The notes: generated by a model not told the origin, from the sequence alone. A DNA stretch of 28,072 nucleotides from Campylobacteraceae bacterium (GCA_027040375.1 JALUMJ010000130.1:1-28072), one strand, 5' to 3'. Positions 1 through 7,692 are shown, counted from the first letter of the stretch. Program-made: numbers and translations.

Positions 1-834
1 GGAAATACGATAAATATAAGCAAGTGTATTTATAAGTGTTTTAAAAAAGGCAGTTTAAATTCTACAAGTATCATCGTAAATTCGGTGTATTTTGAAGAAT
101 CGATAGAGTTGATAAAAGATGAATCTATAAGAAAAGTTTTGCATTTAAATATCGTTGAAGGCAAAGCTGTAACAAGTAGAAATTTTAATCTTTTGACAGA
201 TGAACAAAATCATTTTTATAAAAGTTGGCAGAGATTGGTATTTGAGTACTATTGTTGGTTTGACAAAGGAAAAAAGGCAAAAATCAAAGAAGAGATAAAA
301 GAGGAGTATAAAAATCAAATACTTCTATACTGCTTGAAGATGCAAACTAAAGAGATATGCATAGATTCACATCAGCACACTCACGAGATACCTTTTGTCA
401 CAGATATTTTGATAGAACTTATAGATGAAATGGATATAAATATCTTAAATGTAAGGGTTACAAAAGAAAAATTTTTCTGGGCTGTTGGTTCTTTTGGCGA
501 TTTGAAAAATTACATAGGTATTAACTTTCTTGTGCATTTTTTACTAAACAATCTTTCAAGCAAAATGATAAAAAAATTTGATAAAGCTAACATAAAATAT
601 AATGATGCTTTCATTGGTGTACTTTTCAGCGGAGATATGACTCTAAAAGCCATCCAAAAAGCTTTCAAAAAAGTAAAAGATGCTAAAATGGTTGAAATTT
701 TGTTGCATCCAGGACATTTATCTGATGAAGAAAAAACAGCGTTTAAAAATGATCAATTCAAAAGGTTTTACATCAGCGGTAATAGAAAAAAAGAGATGAG
801 TGTCTTGCTTTGCCACAAGAAAATAGAGAAATAA
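1..834 (+). CDS. YdjC/ChbG-family carbohydrate deacetylase, 5' end missing (off window)
   Basis: The reading frame is open from base 1, so the gene is partial at its 5' end. A GTG at 85 is not the real start, because the residues encoded before it (ending in KKGSLNSTSIIVNS) match the conserved N-terminal part of the YdjC/ChbG family. The Gly encoded at base 1 may be the last residue of the family's DDxG metal-binding motif. Other family hallmarks are visible: HLNIVEGK, the metal/catalytic segment IDSHQHTHEIP, and LLHPG near the C-terminus. Family members are metal-dependent deacetylases acting on N-acetylated sugars. The actual substrate cannot be told from here; a role in surface polysaccharide or lipid-linked sugar metabolism would be inference. 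A patatin-like gene follows 36 bp downstream on the same strand. Confidence 0.85.
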   Translation, partial: GNTINISKCIYKCFKKGSLNSTSIIVNSVYFEESIELIKDESIRKVLHLNIVEGKAVTSRNFNLLTDEQNHFYKSWQRLVFEYYCWFDKGKKAKIKEEIKEEYKNQILLYCLKMQTKEICIDSHQHTHEIPFVTDILIELIDEMDINILNVRVTKEKFFWAVGSFGDLKNYIGINFLVHFLLNNLSSKMIKKFDKANIKYNDAFIGVLFSGDMTLKAIQKAFKKVKDAKMVEILLHPGHLSDEEKTAFKNDQFKRFYISGNRKKEMSVLLCHKKIEK

Positions 835-870
835 AATGATTTCCCATAAGGAATCACAAGGAATTTTATT

Positions 871-1668
871 ATGAGTGTTATAAATGTATTGAAAAAGACT
901 CCGTTTTCTCTAGTGCTTTCTGGTGGGGGAGCTTTGGGAATCGCACATGTGGGAGTGATTGAAGATATGGATAGACTCGGACTAGTTCCTGATGAAATCG
1001 TAGGAACTAGTATGGGAGGAATTATAGGTGCATGTGTGGCTGTTGGGATGAAAGCAGAGCAAATCTCTGCTGAATTAGAGAAGTTTGCTGGTGTGAGTAA
1101 TTGGTTTGATATGAAACTGCGAGGAAATTCGATCATCAGTGATGATAAAATCAAAGCAATATTTGAGCAAATATTTGGTGATAGATTAGTATCTCAAGCA
1201 CATATACCGCTAAAGTTGATTGCCACTGACCTTCTAAGTGGAGATAAACATGTATTTAGCTCAAGCGAAGATATTCGTATCGTAGATGCTTTGTTGGCAA
1301 CTATGGCAATTCCCGGTATCTTCAAAGAACAATATATAAAACAATCTGTACTAGGAGATGGGTTTTTATGTGAAAATCTTGGGATTCTTGAAGCACAAAT
1401 GGATACAATTTTAGCAGTAGATGTGATGGGCAAGAACTCTTTTAAACACCGCTTGCCAGATAATTTCTTTAGAAGTCGTAATGTTTTAGAGATGCTTGAG
1501 CAATCTGTTAGAATGCTCATAAACAACCAGACTAAATATGCTTTAGCACAATGTGAGAAACAAGTATATTTATTGGAGCCTGATACATCGGCTTATAAAA
1601 CTTTTCATTTTACTAAAATACATGAAATAAAAGTGTTAGGAAAAGGGTTGTTAGAAGAGTTATCTTAG
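871..1668 (+). CDS. Patatin-like phospholipase family protein (RssA type)
   Basis: 265-residue protein with the patatin-like serine hydrolase signature: a glycine-rich oxyanion motif (SGGGALGIAHVGV, residues ~17-29), the nucleophile elbow GTSMGG (~45-50, catalytic Ser in GxSxG), and the catalytic Asp in LGDGF (~160). The usual third Gly of DGG is Phe here. No signal peptide or membrane segment is seen, so it is likely cytoplasmic or membrane-peripheral. Family members hydrolyse acyl esters of phospholipids. The ATG at 871 has AAGGAA 6-7 bp upstream. It follows the YdjC gene on the same strand and converges on the histidine kinase gene with a gap of only 17 bp, with no clear terminator hairpin. 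Confidence 0.85.
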   Translation: MSVINVLKKTPFSLVLSGGGALGIAHVGVIEDMDRLGLVPDEIVGTSMGGIIGACVAVGMKAEQISAELEKFAGVSNWFDMKLRGNSIISDDKIKAIFEQIFGDRLVSQAHIPLKLIATDLLSGDKHVFSSSEDIRIVDALLATMAIPGIFKEQYIKQSVLGDGFLCENLGILEAQMDTILAVDVMGKNSFKHRLPDNFFRSRNVLEMLEQSVRMLINNQTKYALAQCEKQVYLLEPDTSAYKTFHFTKIHEIKVLGKGLLEELS

Positions 1669-1685
1669 AGGAGAAATTGGTTGAG

Positions 1686-3020
1686 CTAAAATCCCCTCCC
1701 AAAAATAACTTCCACCTTGCTGCCAACTCCAACTTTCGACTCTACATGTAGAGTTCCACCAAGAAGCATAATAGAATTTTTAACGATACTTAGTCCTAGT
1801 CCAAAACCTTTTATGGACTTGTTTCTGCTTTCATCAACTCTATAAAATCTATCTGTTATTTTGTCTATTTTGTCTTTTGGTATGCCTATGCCTTCATCTT
1901 TTATGATAAAGTGAATGTGGTTGTCTTTTTTGTATAAGGAGATGTAAATATTTTTTCCATTTGGGGAGTATTTTATGGCATTGTCTATGAGGTTTGAAAA
2001 GATTGTATTAATCAAAATCTCATTTGTGTTTAATTGTATGTTTTCTATCTTTTGGATATGTATTTTTATATCTTTTTCTTTTAAATTTGTATCAAATACC
2101 TCTATAGTGTTTAAAAGTATAGACTCCATAGAGCAGAGTTTATAAGTCTGTTTTATATTTTCTTTTGTATATCTTGTCAGCAATAGAAGATTTTCTATGA
2201 TGTCTTGGATCTGGTTTGCTTCCACTTCTATCTTTCCGAGTATGGTTTGGTAGTAGGTGATATCTCTTGGTTTTAAAGTTGCTATCTCAATCTCGCCTTT
2301 TATGACTGTTAGCGGAGTTTTTAGCTCATGAGATACATCAGAGTTAAATCTTTCGATTTTCTTGGTTCCATCTTTTAGTCGGTGTATCATTTCATTAAAA
2401 GCCAAAACTAATTCTCTCGTTTCATCATCGTATTTTGGTGAAGGTATGGTTGAGGAAAAGTCATCTACAGAGATATTTTTAGCAGTTTTTGTGATGCTTT
2501 TTATGGTAAATAGTATCTTGTCTATAAGCTTACTTCCTAAAAGTACAAGAAGAAGAAGTAACACAAGTTCTGAAAAAAACATGATATAGACTATATTTTC
2601 AATTTTATCGTCTATATTTTTTTGGTATATGATGATTTTAATGTTATTTTCTGTGAGATTTAAAATATAGCAAGCATTAAAAAAATCCCCATTTTCGATT
2701 GTCGAAAATTCTGCACCTCCTACCTTGGTGAAAAGTTTTTGGAAGTTTGTATCTCCTTTCTTAGCTATGAGTTTTTTATCTTTATATACAGCTATATCAT
2801 AAAGTTTATATTTTGGGCTCTTCAATATGAGAGATAAGCTTTTTTTGGTTTTGATGTTTTCTTTTATGAGTAGCGCAGTGTTTGATAATCTCTGTTGTAT
2901 CTTTAGGTTGATGCTTGAGTTTAAAGAATGATATAAAAACAGACTAAAAACAAGCAAAATGATAGCAACTAACGAGGCAAACCAAGCTAAAACTCTGATT
3001 TTCAGACTATTAAATTTCAA
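1686..3020 (-). CDS. Sensor histidine kinase (HAMP, HisKA, HATPase)
   Basis: 444-residue two-component kinase. There is a transmembrane segment at ~9-31, a periplasmic sensor region of about 110 residues (~32-142) with no recognised domain, a second membrane segment ~143-163, a HAMP linker to ~215, and the dimerisation box DVSHELKTPLTVI with phospho-acceptor His231. The ATPase domain shows an N box (NLIDNAIKYSPNG), a G1 box (DEGIGIP) and a G2 box (GFGLGLSIV). The start overlaps the 3' end of the response regulator gene by 11 bp, so the two are translationally coupled. It is the last gene of an operon with phosphatase and DedA genes, which suggests it monitors an envelope or lipid-related signal (inference). 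Confidence 0.95.
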   Translation of the reverse strand: MKFNSLKIRVLAWFASLVAIILLVFSLFLYHSLNSSINLKIQQRLSNTALLIKENIKTKKSLSLILKSPKYKLYDIAVYKDKKLIAKKGDTNFQKLFTKVGGAEFSTIENGDFFNACYILNLTENNIKIIIYQKNIDDKIENIVYIMFFSELVLLLLLVLLGSKLIDKILFTIKSITKTAKNISVDDFSSTIPSPKYDDETRELVLAFNEMIHRLKDGTKKIERFNSDVSHELKTPLTVIKGEIEIATLKPRDITYYQTILGKIEVEANQIQDIIENLLLLTRYTKENIKQTYKLCSMESILLNTIEVFDTNLKEKDIKIHIQKIENIQLNTNEILINTIFSNLIDNAIKYSPNGKNIYISLYKKDNHIHFIIKDEGIGIPKDKIDKITDRFYRVDESRNKSIKGFGLGLSIVKNSIMLLGGTLHVESKVGVGSKVEVIFGRGF

Positions 3021-3669
3021 TCTTATAACCTAACCCTCGAAAACTTTTGATTAGTTCTTTACCTACTTTTTTTCTAAGATTATACATCGTAACTTGTATA
3101 ACATTACTGTTTATATAACTTTCATTGTTCCAAAGTTGTTCCTCTATCATGGAGTTTGATACGATTCCATTTTTGTGTTTGATGAGAAAAACTATAAGTT
3201 CGTACTCCTTTTTAGATAGTATGATTTTTTCATGGTCTTTGGTAAATATTTTTGCATCCATATCCAAGATGCCAAACTCTTTTAACTTTATAATATTTGA
3301 GCTTGAAACGATGGATCGCCTATATAGTGCCTGAATTCTCGCATTTAATTCTTTGAAACTAAAAGGTTTAGATAGATAGTCGTCCGCACCCTTTGCTAGT
3401 CCTTTTACTTTGTCATCTATCTCACTTTTGGCTGTGAGCATGATGATAGGTGTTTTTATATCCTTGTCTCTAAGGGATTCCAAGACATCCACCCCACTTT
3501 TTAGAGGCAACATCCAATCAAGTACGATGACATCATAATGATTAAGAGTCGCCAGATATTCACCATCCTCACCATCTTTTGCACTATCTATCGTGTATCC
3601 TATGTCGGTAAATCCATTTTTCAAAAAAGAGAGGATATTTGTATCATCTTCAACTATTAAAAGTTTCAT
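3010..3669 (-). CDS. OmpR/PhoB-family response regulator
   Basis: 219 residues: a receiver domain with acidic pocket E7-D8-D9, phospho-acceptor Asp51 (VIVLDWMLP), conserved Thr79 and Lys101 (SKPF), followed by a winged-helix trans_reg_C domain (~130-219) ending FRGLGYKIEI. It pairs with the overlapping downstream histidine kinase. Its ATG shares one base with the DedA stop codon (TAATG). OmpR/PhoB regulators bind tandem direct repeats with an 11-bp pitch. Exactly such repeats (TTCATTTTCAT twice) stand before the first gene of this operon and two neighbouring genes, so autoregulation plus control of pmtA and the PepSY gene is likely (inference). Confidence 0.95.
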   Translation of the reverse strand: MKLLIVEDDTNILSFLKNGFTDIGYTIDSAKDGEDGEYLATLNHYDVIVLDWMLPLKSGVDVLESLRDKDIKTPIIMLTAKSEIDDKVKGLAKGADDYLSKPFSFKELNARIQALYRRSIVSSSNIIKLKEFGILDMDAKIFTKDHEKIILSKKEYELIVFLIKHKNGIVSNSMIEEQLWNNESYINSNVIQVTMYNLRKKVGKELIKSFRGLGYKIEI

Positions 3670-4250
3670 TATTTCTTTCTTTTTACTTTAACATAGATTG
3701 CTATCAAAACTATAACCAAAACAAGAGTTGCGATGGTAATCTCTTTTAAGTATTGATGAATCAACTCTGTATTTGCCCCTAGAAAATATCCTAAAAATGT
3801 TAAAATACTAGCCCATATGCCTGCGCCTAGAGTTGTGTAGATGCTGAATTTTAGTGCATTCATTTTAGCAAGACCTGCGGGAAATGAGATGTACTGTCTA
3901 ATTCCAGGAATCAGCCTCCCTGTAAAGGTAGAGATATGTCCGTGATTTTCAAAAAATACTTCAAGTTTTTCTACTTTTTCATGACTCATTATTTTATCTA
4001 AAAACTTTCTTCCAAATTTTGAAGCCAAGAGGTAATTAAACCAAGCCCCTGCTAAACTACCAAGTATTCCAAAAACTAGAACTAAAGATAAACTCATTTC
4101 CCCTTGATAAGCAAGGTAGCCAGCCGGTATCATCACAACTTCACTAGGAAATGGAAAAAAAGAACTCTCTAAAAACATTAGAGCAAATATACCAACATAG
4201 CCCATTTGCCCTATAGTGTTAACCAAAAAATTTACTATTTCATTCAACAT
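3669..4250 (-). CDS. DedA-family membrane protein
   Basis: 193-residue integral membrane protein of the DedA/SNARE-associated family. It has the conserved N-terminal acidic segment (LESSFFPFPSEVVMIPAG) and the diagnostic FTGRLIPGIRQYISFPAG motif with its two arginines, plus a Lys-rich C-terminus. DedA proteins are linked to undecaprenyl-phosphate and phospholipid transport across the inner membrane and to resistance to envelope stress. It lies in the middle of the PAP2 > metallophosphoesterase > DedA > RR > HK operon, 1 bp from the upstream gene and overlapping the response regulator by one base. With a BcrC-like PAP2 enzyme in the same operon, a role in undecaprenyl carrier recycling is plausible but not shown. 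Confidence 0.92.
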   Translation of the reverse strand: MLNEIVNFLVNTIGQMGYVGIFALMFLESSFFPFPSEVVMIPAGYLAYQGEMSLSLVLVFGILGSLAGAWFNYLLASKFGRKFLDKIMSHEKVEKLEVFFENHGHISTFTGRLIPGIRQYISFPAGLAKMNALKFSIYTTLGAGIWASILTFLGYFLGANTELIHQYLKEITIATLVLVIVLIAIYVKVKRKK

Positions 4251-4251
4251 A

Positions 4252-5247
4252 TTAATCTTTCTTTTTGATAATCATGCAATTATACACAAATAGATAAAAC
4301 AAACCAAGCAGAGCCAAAAACAGATCCCAATGCGCTAGTGCATACATGCTTATAAATTCTTTTAGGTTATGTAAAAATTCATCTATCAAAGAACCAGATG
4401 GTTTTGTAATTTGTTTTGCTTTATAATCCACTTTCGAACCATTTACATCGATGAGTACATAATGGTGAAAAAAGTGACTCTTGTCCTCACCCCCTAGTTC
4501 AGCTCCTGCACCCCCAGTGACAGTATATGGAGTTTTGCCCCATTTACCTGTGAAGTACCCGTGTTGATGGGCTGTAAAAATCATATCTATTTTGTATTTA
4601 TCAAATAGGTTTTGCAATTTAGATGCAAACGGTTCATCAAATTGTGCTTTTACTATAGAGTCTTTTACGGGATCATGAAGAGGAATATGCATAAAAACAA
4701 AAACATGTTGAAATTTTTGAGAGATTTTGAGTTTGTTTTTTAGCCATGCAAATTCTTCTGCTCCCATGCCCGTTTCATGCGAACCATCAAGCATCAAAAA
4801 GTATGAGTTTTTGAAACTAAAAGCATAATAAGCTTTGCCAAAAAGATAATAATAAGCCGAACTCATCCCTTCTGTTTCGTGATTTCCTGGAACCACTAAA
4901 AAAGGTTTTTTTATGGCGCTTATCTGTTTTAGGTAGATTTTGTATTCTGAGTTTCCATCTATCATATTGTCTATAAGATCACCCGTTTCACAACTAAATG
5001 CGATATTTTCTTGGTTTACTTTTTTGATAAGTTTGGGAAATGAAAAAACCGAGTTTTTATTATCTCCAAATACAACAAAAGAAAATTGACTGCTATTGTT
5101 ATCTTCTTTATGGATTTTTTGTAAATTTTTATAGTTCAAATCCTTCACCTTTGGCATCTCAAAAAGCCAAGGATATAAAAACACACCAAGCCCAACCATA
5201 ATCATAACCATAGCTATGATATTGTGTTTGTTAAAAATCTTTCTCAT
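4252..5247 (-). CDS. Membrane-anchored calcineurin-like metallophosphoesterase
   Basis: 331 residues with the metallophosphoesterase motif series: FGDNKNS (Asp62), ETGDLID (Asp90), GNHE (Asn122-His123), HIPLHD (His187) and AHQHGY (His227, His229). The first motif is GDN instead of the usual DxH. There is an N-terminal hydrophobic segment (~9-28) and a C-terminal one (~303-327) followed by KKKD. The catalytic domain would lie in the periplasm if the first segment acts as a signal anchor. Its ATG overlaps the PAP2 stop in an ATGA arrangement. The substrate is unknown; phospholipid head groups, lipid A or nucleotides are all possible. A decayed relative of its 3' end lies at 5988-6278. Confidence 0.85.
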   Translation of the reverse strand: MRKIFNKHNIIAMVMIMVGLGVFLYPWLFEMPKVKDLNYKNLQKIHKEDNNSSQFSFVVFGDNKNSVFSFPKLIKKVNQENIAFSCETGDLIDNMIDGNSEYKIYLKQISAIKKPFLVVPGNHETEGMSSAYYYLFGKAYYAFSFKNSYFLMLDGSHETGMGAEEFAWLKNKLKISQKFQHVFVFMHIPLHDPVKDSIVKAQFDEPFASKLQNLFDKYKIDMIFTAHQHGYFTGKWGKTPYTVTGGAGAELGGEDKSHFFHHYVLIDVNGSKVDYKAKQITKPSGSLIDEFLHNLKEFISMYALAHWDLFLALLGLFYLFVYNCMIIKKKD

Positions 5248-5807
5248 CTTTTCTCCTTGAAAATTTTATACCAAATTGATATGATAAATTTATTTACTAC
5301 AGTTAGCTTGTCTTTTAATACCATGATAAAAGTAACAGCTATGATTGAAACAACAATAGAACCTAGTATATCAAAAGGATAATGAACCCCCGCATAAACC
5401 CTTGCCAATCCACACCATAAAGCTAAAAATGCAGATATGATACCTAAAGTTCTTGTTGACTTAAATGTTAAAAGCATTAGTGCAATTGAAACTGTAAATG
5501 TTGTGTGATCAGAAGGAAAAGAGTTTTCTGACTTATGAGCTAATAGTGTAGCCCCTAAGTGATCCATAAAGGGACGATTGTGAAAGTAAAAAAGTCCTAT
5601 GACTAGATTTATGCCAACCCCTAGAGTTGTAGCATATCCCGCATATAATGCTTCAACTTTTTTATCCTTAAACCACAGATAAAGAAGTAATCCGATAAAT
5701 AAAAACGGCATATCTCGTGCCGCTGCCGTCATCACAGAATCCAGAAGATGACTTTTTAGTGCATATGAGTTGATACTCAAAAATATATCTTGATTTAAAG
5801 TTAGCAT
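5244..5807 (-). CDS. PAP2-superfamily phosphatase (BcrC-like undecaprenyl-diphosphatase candidate)
   Basis: 187 residues with several membrane segments and the PAP2 phosphatase motifs: FYFHNRPF (motif 1, Arg78-Pro79; the upstream Lys of the full consensus is not present), FPSDHTTF (motif 2, His101) and GLARVYAGVHYPFD (motif 3, Arg136, His142, Asp146). Length and motif spacing resemble BcrC-type undecaprenyl-diphosphatases, but phosphatidylglycerophosphate or lipid A phosphatases share this fold. It is the first gene of the operon with the metallophosphoesterase, DedA and the two-component pair. Its promoter (5837-5867) carries the tandem 11-bp repeat. Confidence 0.87.
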   Translation of the reverse strand: MLTLNQDIFLSINSYALKSHLLDSVMTAAARDMPFLFIGLLLYLWFKDKKVEALYAGYATTLGVGINLVIGLFYFHNRPFMDHLGATLLAHKSENSFPSDHTTFTVSIALMLLTFKSTRTLGIISAFLALWCGLARVYAGVHYPFDILGSIVVSIIAVTFIMVLKDKLTVVNKFIISIWYKIFKEKR

Positions 5808-5836
5808 ATTGACCCCTACATGTAAATTTATGTAGA

Positions 5837-5867
5837 ATTATACTTGCGAAAATGAAATGAAAATGAA
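5837..5867 (-). promoter_or_regulatory. Promoter of PAP2-DedA-TCS operon with tandem 11-bp regulator box
   Basis: Read on the minus strand: TTCATTTTCAT (5857-5867), then TTCATTTTCGC (5846-5856), 3 bp, then a perfect -10 TATAAT (5837-5842). The direct repeats cover the place of the -35 box, as in PhoB/OmpR-activated promoters. The same arrangement occurs before pmtA and the PepSY gene. That the response regulator at 3010-3669 binds it is inference. Confidence 0.7.
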
Positions 5868-5935
5868 AATGTTATCAAATTTCATTTCCTGCCATAAACC
5901 ATGTTTGCCACTTTTACAGCATGTAGCTCGAGCAT
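5849..5935. repeat. Copy A of a duplicated ~87-bp promoter/leader segment
   Basis: This segment aligns with 7607-7692 in the same orientation. By eye there are about 14 differences including one 1-bp gap, roughly 84% identity. The similarity runs from the regulator box well upstream of it, so it reflects a DNA duplication rather than only a shared binding site. Confidence 0.75.
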
Positions 5936-5987
5936 TATTGAAATAATAGTAAAATTTTAGTTAAAAGTTTAACTCCAAATATTCCTC

Positions 5988-6278
5988 TTAATGTGCTTCT
6001 ACTTTCTTCATAATCTCATCTCGCATCTCGTCTAACCACATGCCCACGGTTTTTACATCTAGCTTGACTACTTTATACTCTATTTTATCGCCATCAACAA
6101 TTACTTTTATATAGTGGTAAAAACTATTCTCTTTTAAAGGAGCTCCTGCTCCTCCTGTGATAATATATGGTGTTTTTTGCCAAACTCCACGAAAGTAAGA
6201 GCTAATGTGTGAGCTAAAAATCATACTTGCATTGTACTTATAAAATATATCATTTAGCCGTTTAGCTTTTTCATTTTA
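5988..6278 (-). pseudogene. Remnant of a second metallophosphoesterase gene (3' end only)
   Basis: The minus-strand frame between a stop at 6276-6278 and a stop at 5988-5990 encodes a 96-residue fragment. It matches the last third of the metallophosphoesterase at 4252-5247: RLNDIFYKYNASMIFSSH against LQNLFDKYKIDMIFTAH, then KTPYIITGGAGA against KTPYTVTGGAGA. The catalytic domain before this point is gone, and the metal-binding AHQHGY has become SHISSY, losing the second His. An internal ATG at 6224 could still give 78 residues, but these could not be an active enzyme. It abuts the pmtA-like gene with 5 bp between them, so the truncation was probably a deletion. The C-terminal membrane anchor is also missing. 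Confidence 0.8.
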
Positions 6279-6283
6279 AATTC

Positions 6284-6994
6284 CTACTTTGTACAGACAT
6301 AAACAAAAGCAGGTGGTAGGTTTAACCATACTGTTTTTGTTTGGATTGTTACTTTAAATTTCTTTTCTAAAAGTCTTTTAAACTTTCTTCCTTGTGGTAA
6401 AAATGAACTTTGGGCATAGGCAAAAGTCAAAAATTCACCGCCTTTCTCTAGACTATCATAGATGCTATCTATTAACTCTGTCTGCTTTTTTTCATCAAAA
6501 CAAGACCAAGGTAAACCAGATATCACACAATCACAAAAATGCTTATCATTGTTATGTAGATATTTTTGTATATCTTTAGCGTCTGCATGATAGACTTTAG
6601 CCTCAGGACAATTTAGCTTAGTTTTTGCTACAAAAAACTCGTTTAACTCTAAAGCAAAAAAAGTAGCATCATCAGGTAGCTTTTTTACTATATCCTTTGT
6701 AAAAACTCCCGTACCTGAACCTAACTCAACTACTGTCTTTTTCTCTTTTAAATTTGCTACATCTGTTATGTAATTAGCTAAAATAGTTGACGATTGAGCT
6801 ACTGCTCCAGTACTAAATCTATCTTTTTTAAACTCTTTTAAAAACTCCACAGAGCCTTCTATGTTTTTTTCAATACATTCTCCAACTTGTGAGCTAGAAA
6901 AAATTCTATATGCCTTAAGTGTTTTTAAATACAAAAATCTTAGTGACTCTTCAACACTACTTCTGTTCTGTTTTGCTTGTACAACTGCTTCCAT
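6284..6994 (-). CDS. pmtA: PmtA-like phospholipid N-methyltransferase (class I SAM-dependent)
   Basis: 236 residues. The N-terminal region (FLKEFKKDRFSTGAVAQSS, ~51-69) resembles the start of bacterial PmtA-type enzymes. SAM motif I is VVELGSGTGVFT (~88-99), followed by an acidic ALELNEFF and HADAKD. The motif SGLPWSCFD (~160) and the C-terminal LNLPPAFVYVC are also typical of the PmtA group, which methylates phosphatidylethanolamine towards phosphatidylcholine. rRNA-adenine dimethylases are an alternative relative, but the SGLP motif argues for PmtA. It has its own promoter with the tandem 11-bp box at 7020-7051 and AAGGAG before the ATG. Membership in the envelope regulon is inferred from that box. 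Confidence 0.75.
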   Translation of the reverse strand: MEAVVQAKQNRSSVEESLRFLYLKTLKAYRIFSSSQVGECIEKNIEGSVEFLKEFKKDRFSTGAVAQSSTILANYITDVANLKEKKTVVELGSGTGVFTKDIVKKLPDDATFFALELNEFFVAKTKLNCPEAKVYHADAKDIQKYLHNNDKHFCDCVISGLPWSCFDEKKQTELIDSIYDSLEKGGEFLTFAYAQSSFLPQGRKFKRLLEKKFKVTIQTKTVWLNLPPAFVYVCTK

Positions 6995-7019
6995 CTCATC
7001 TCCTTAATTTATTTATGAA

Positions 7020-7051
7020 ATTATAAAAAGTGAAAATGAAATGAGAATGAA
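7020..7051 (-). promoter_or_regulatory. pmtA promoter with tandem 11-bp regulator box
   Basis: Minus strand: TTCATTCTCAT (7041-7051), TTCATTTTCAC (7030-7040), 4 bp, TATAAT (7020-7025). This is the same architecture as at 5837-5867 and 7594-7625, with one or two substitutions. The 200-bp stretch from here to 7247 shows no gene. Confidence 0.68.
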
Positions 7052-7247
7052 ACGAGGTTATAAATTGATATTCCTATAAATTTTGCTTTTAATTATCAAG
7101 TTTTGTATTTAGTGCGTAAGGTCAGTTAGTAATATTTTCTTGTTGTATTTGACAAAAATAAGTAAATATTTCAACATATTTTTTAAAAGATACCTTTAAA
7201 AATTGATTTACTTCCTACTACATGTAGAGAGCAAACATGCAAACATA

Positions 7248-7565
7248 TTAATCGAGTAAGGACTCTAGCATCTTTGAGTTAACTGGGTCAATATAGACTT
7301 TATGTTTATTGCCTTTGCTATCAATAATTTTAACTCTATATACCAAACATCCATTTTCCTCTTCTAATTTAGCACCTATAGCTCTACCTTCAACAATTTT
7401 TTTAGCAGCAACTACGGCTTGCGTGATATCAATTTTAGTTTTTGACATAGCCGTTGTTTCGCTCCCAAAAAGACCTAATTTGATTGAACAGTCAAAACTG
7501 TCAGCCATCGCAGAACTTCCCAAAAGTGCACTAAGCACAACTCCAGATAAAATAATCTTTTTCAT
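7248..7565 (-). CDS. Small exported PepSY-domain protein
   Basis: 105 residues. A Sec signal peptide is clear (MKKIILSGVVLSALLGSSAMA, likely cut after Ala21). The rest carries one PepSY-like domain: a helix with AVVAAKKIVEGRAIGAKLEEE, then strands GCLVYRVKIIDSKGNKHKVYIDPVNSKML. Two cysteines (Cys26 and Cys69) could form a disulphide in the periplasm. Small PepSY proteins are often encoded beside two-component systems and are thought to modulate sensors or proteases. Here its promoter carries a perfect copy of the tandem repeat found before the two-component operon. It has GGAG before the ATG and a monocistronic layout. Confidence 0.82.
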   Translation of the reverse strand: MKKIILSGVVLSALLGSSAMADSFDCSIKLGLFGSETTAMSKTKIDITQAVVAAKKIVEGRAIGAKLEEENGCLVYRVKIIDSKGNKHKVYIDPVNSKMLESLLD

Positions 7566-7593
7566 CTTTAACTCCTTTTATAAAATCTAGGAA

Positions 7594-7625
7594 ATTATAC
7601 AAAATGAAAATGAAATGAAAATGAA
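7594..7625 (-). promoter_or_regulatory. PepSY gene promoter with perfect tandem 11-bp box
   Basis: Minus strand: TTCATTTTCAT occurs twice in perfect tandem (7615-7625 and 7604-7614), then 4 bp, then TATAAT (7594-7599). This is the best of the three boxes and defines the likely consensus. Confidence 0.72.
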
Positions 7626-7692
7626 AATATTATCGAATTCCATCTCCTGTCATTAGTCATGTGTGCCACTTTATGGCATATAGCTCAAGCAT
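7607..7692. repeat. Copy B of the duplicated promoter/leader segment
   Basis: Aligns to 5849-5935 at about 84% identity by eye, including conserved non-box blocks such as TGCCACTTT and TAGCTC-AGCATT. It fills much of the gap between the PepSY gene and the toxin gene. Confidence 0.75.

Noticed and set aside
768..1154. 128-codon minus-strand frame
   Set aside because: Antisense to the patatin-like gene, which has clear catalytic motifs; the antisense frame has no ribosome site or recognisable domain.
7604..7625. Tandem ATGAAAATGAA repeats considered as CRISPR or a slippage-prone phase-variable tract
   Set aside because: Only two repeat units without spacers, located in promoters and conserved at three sites with fixed distance to the -10 box; a regulator box explains this better.
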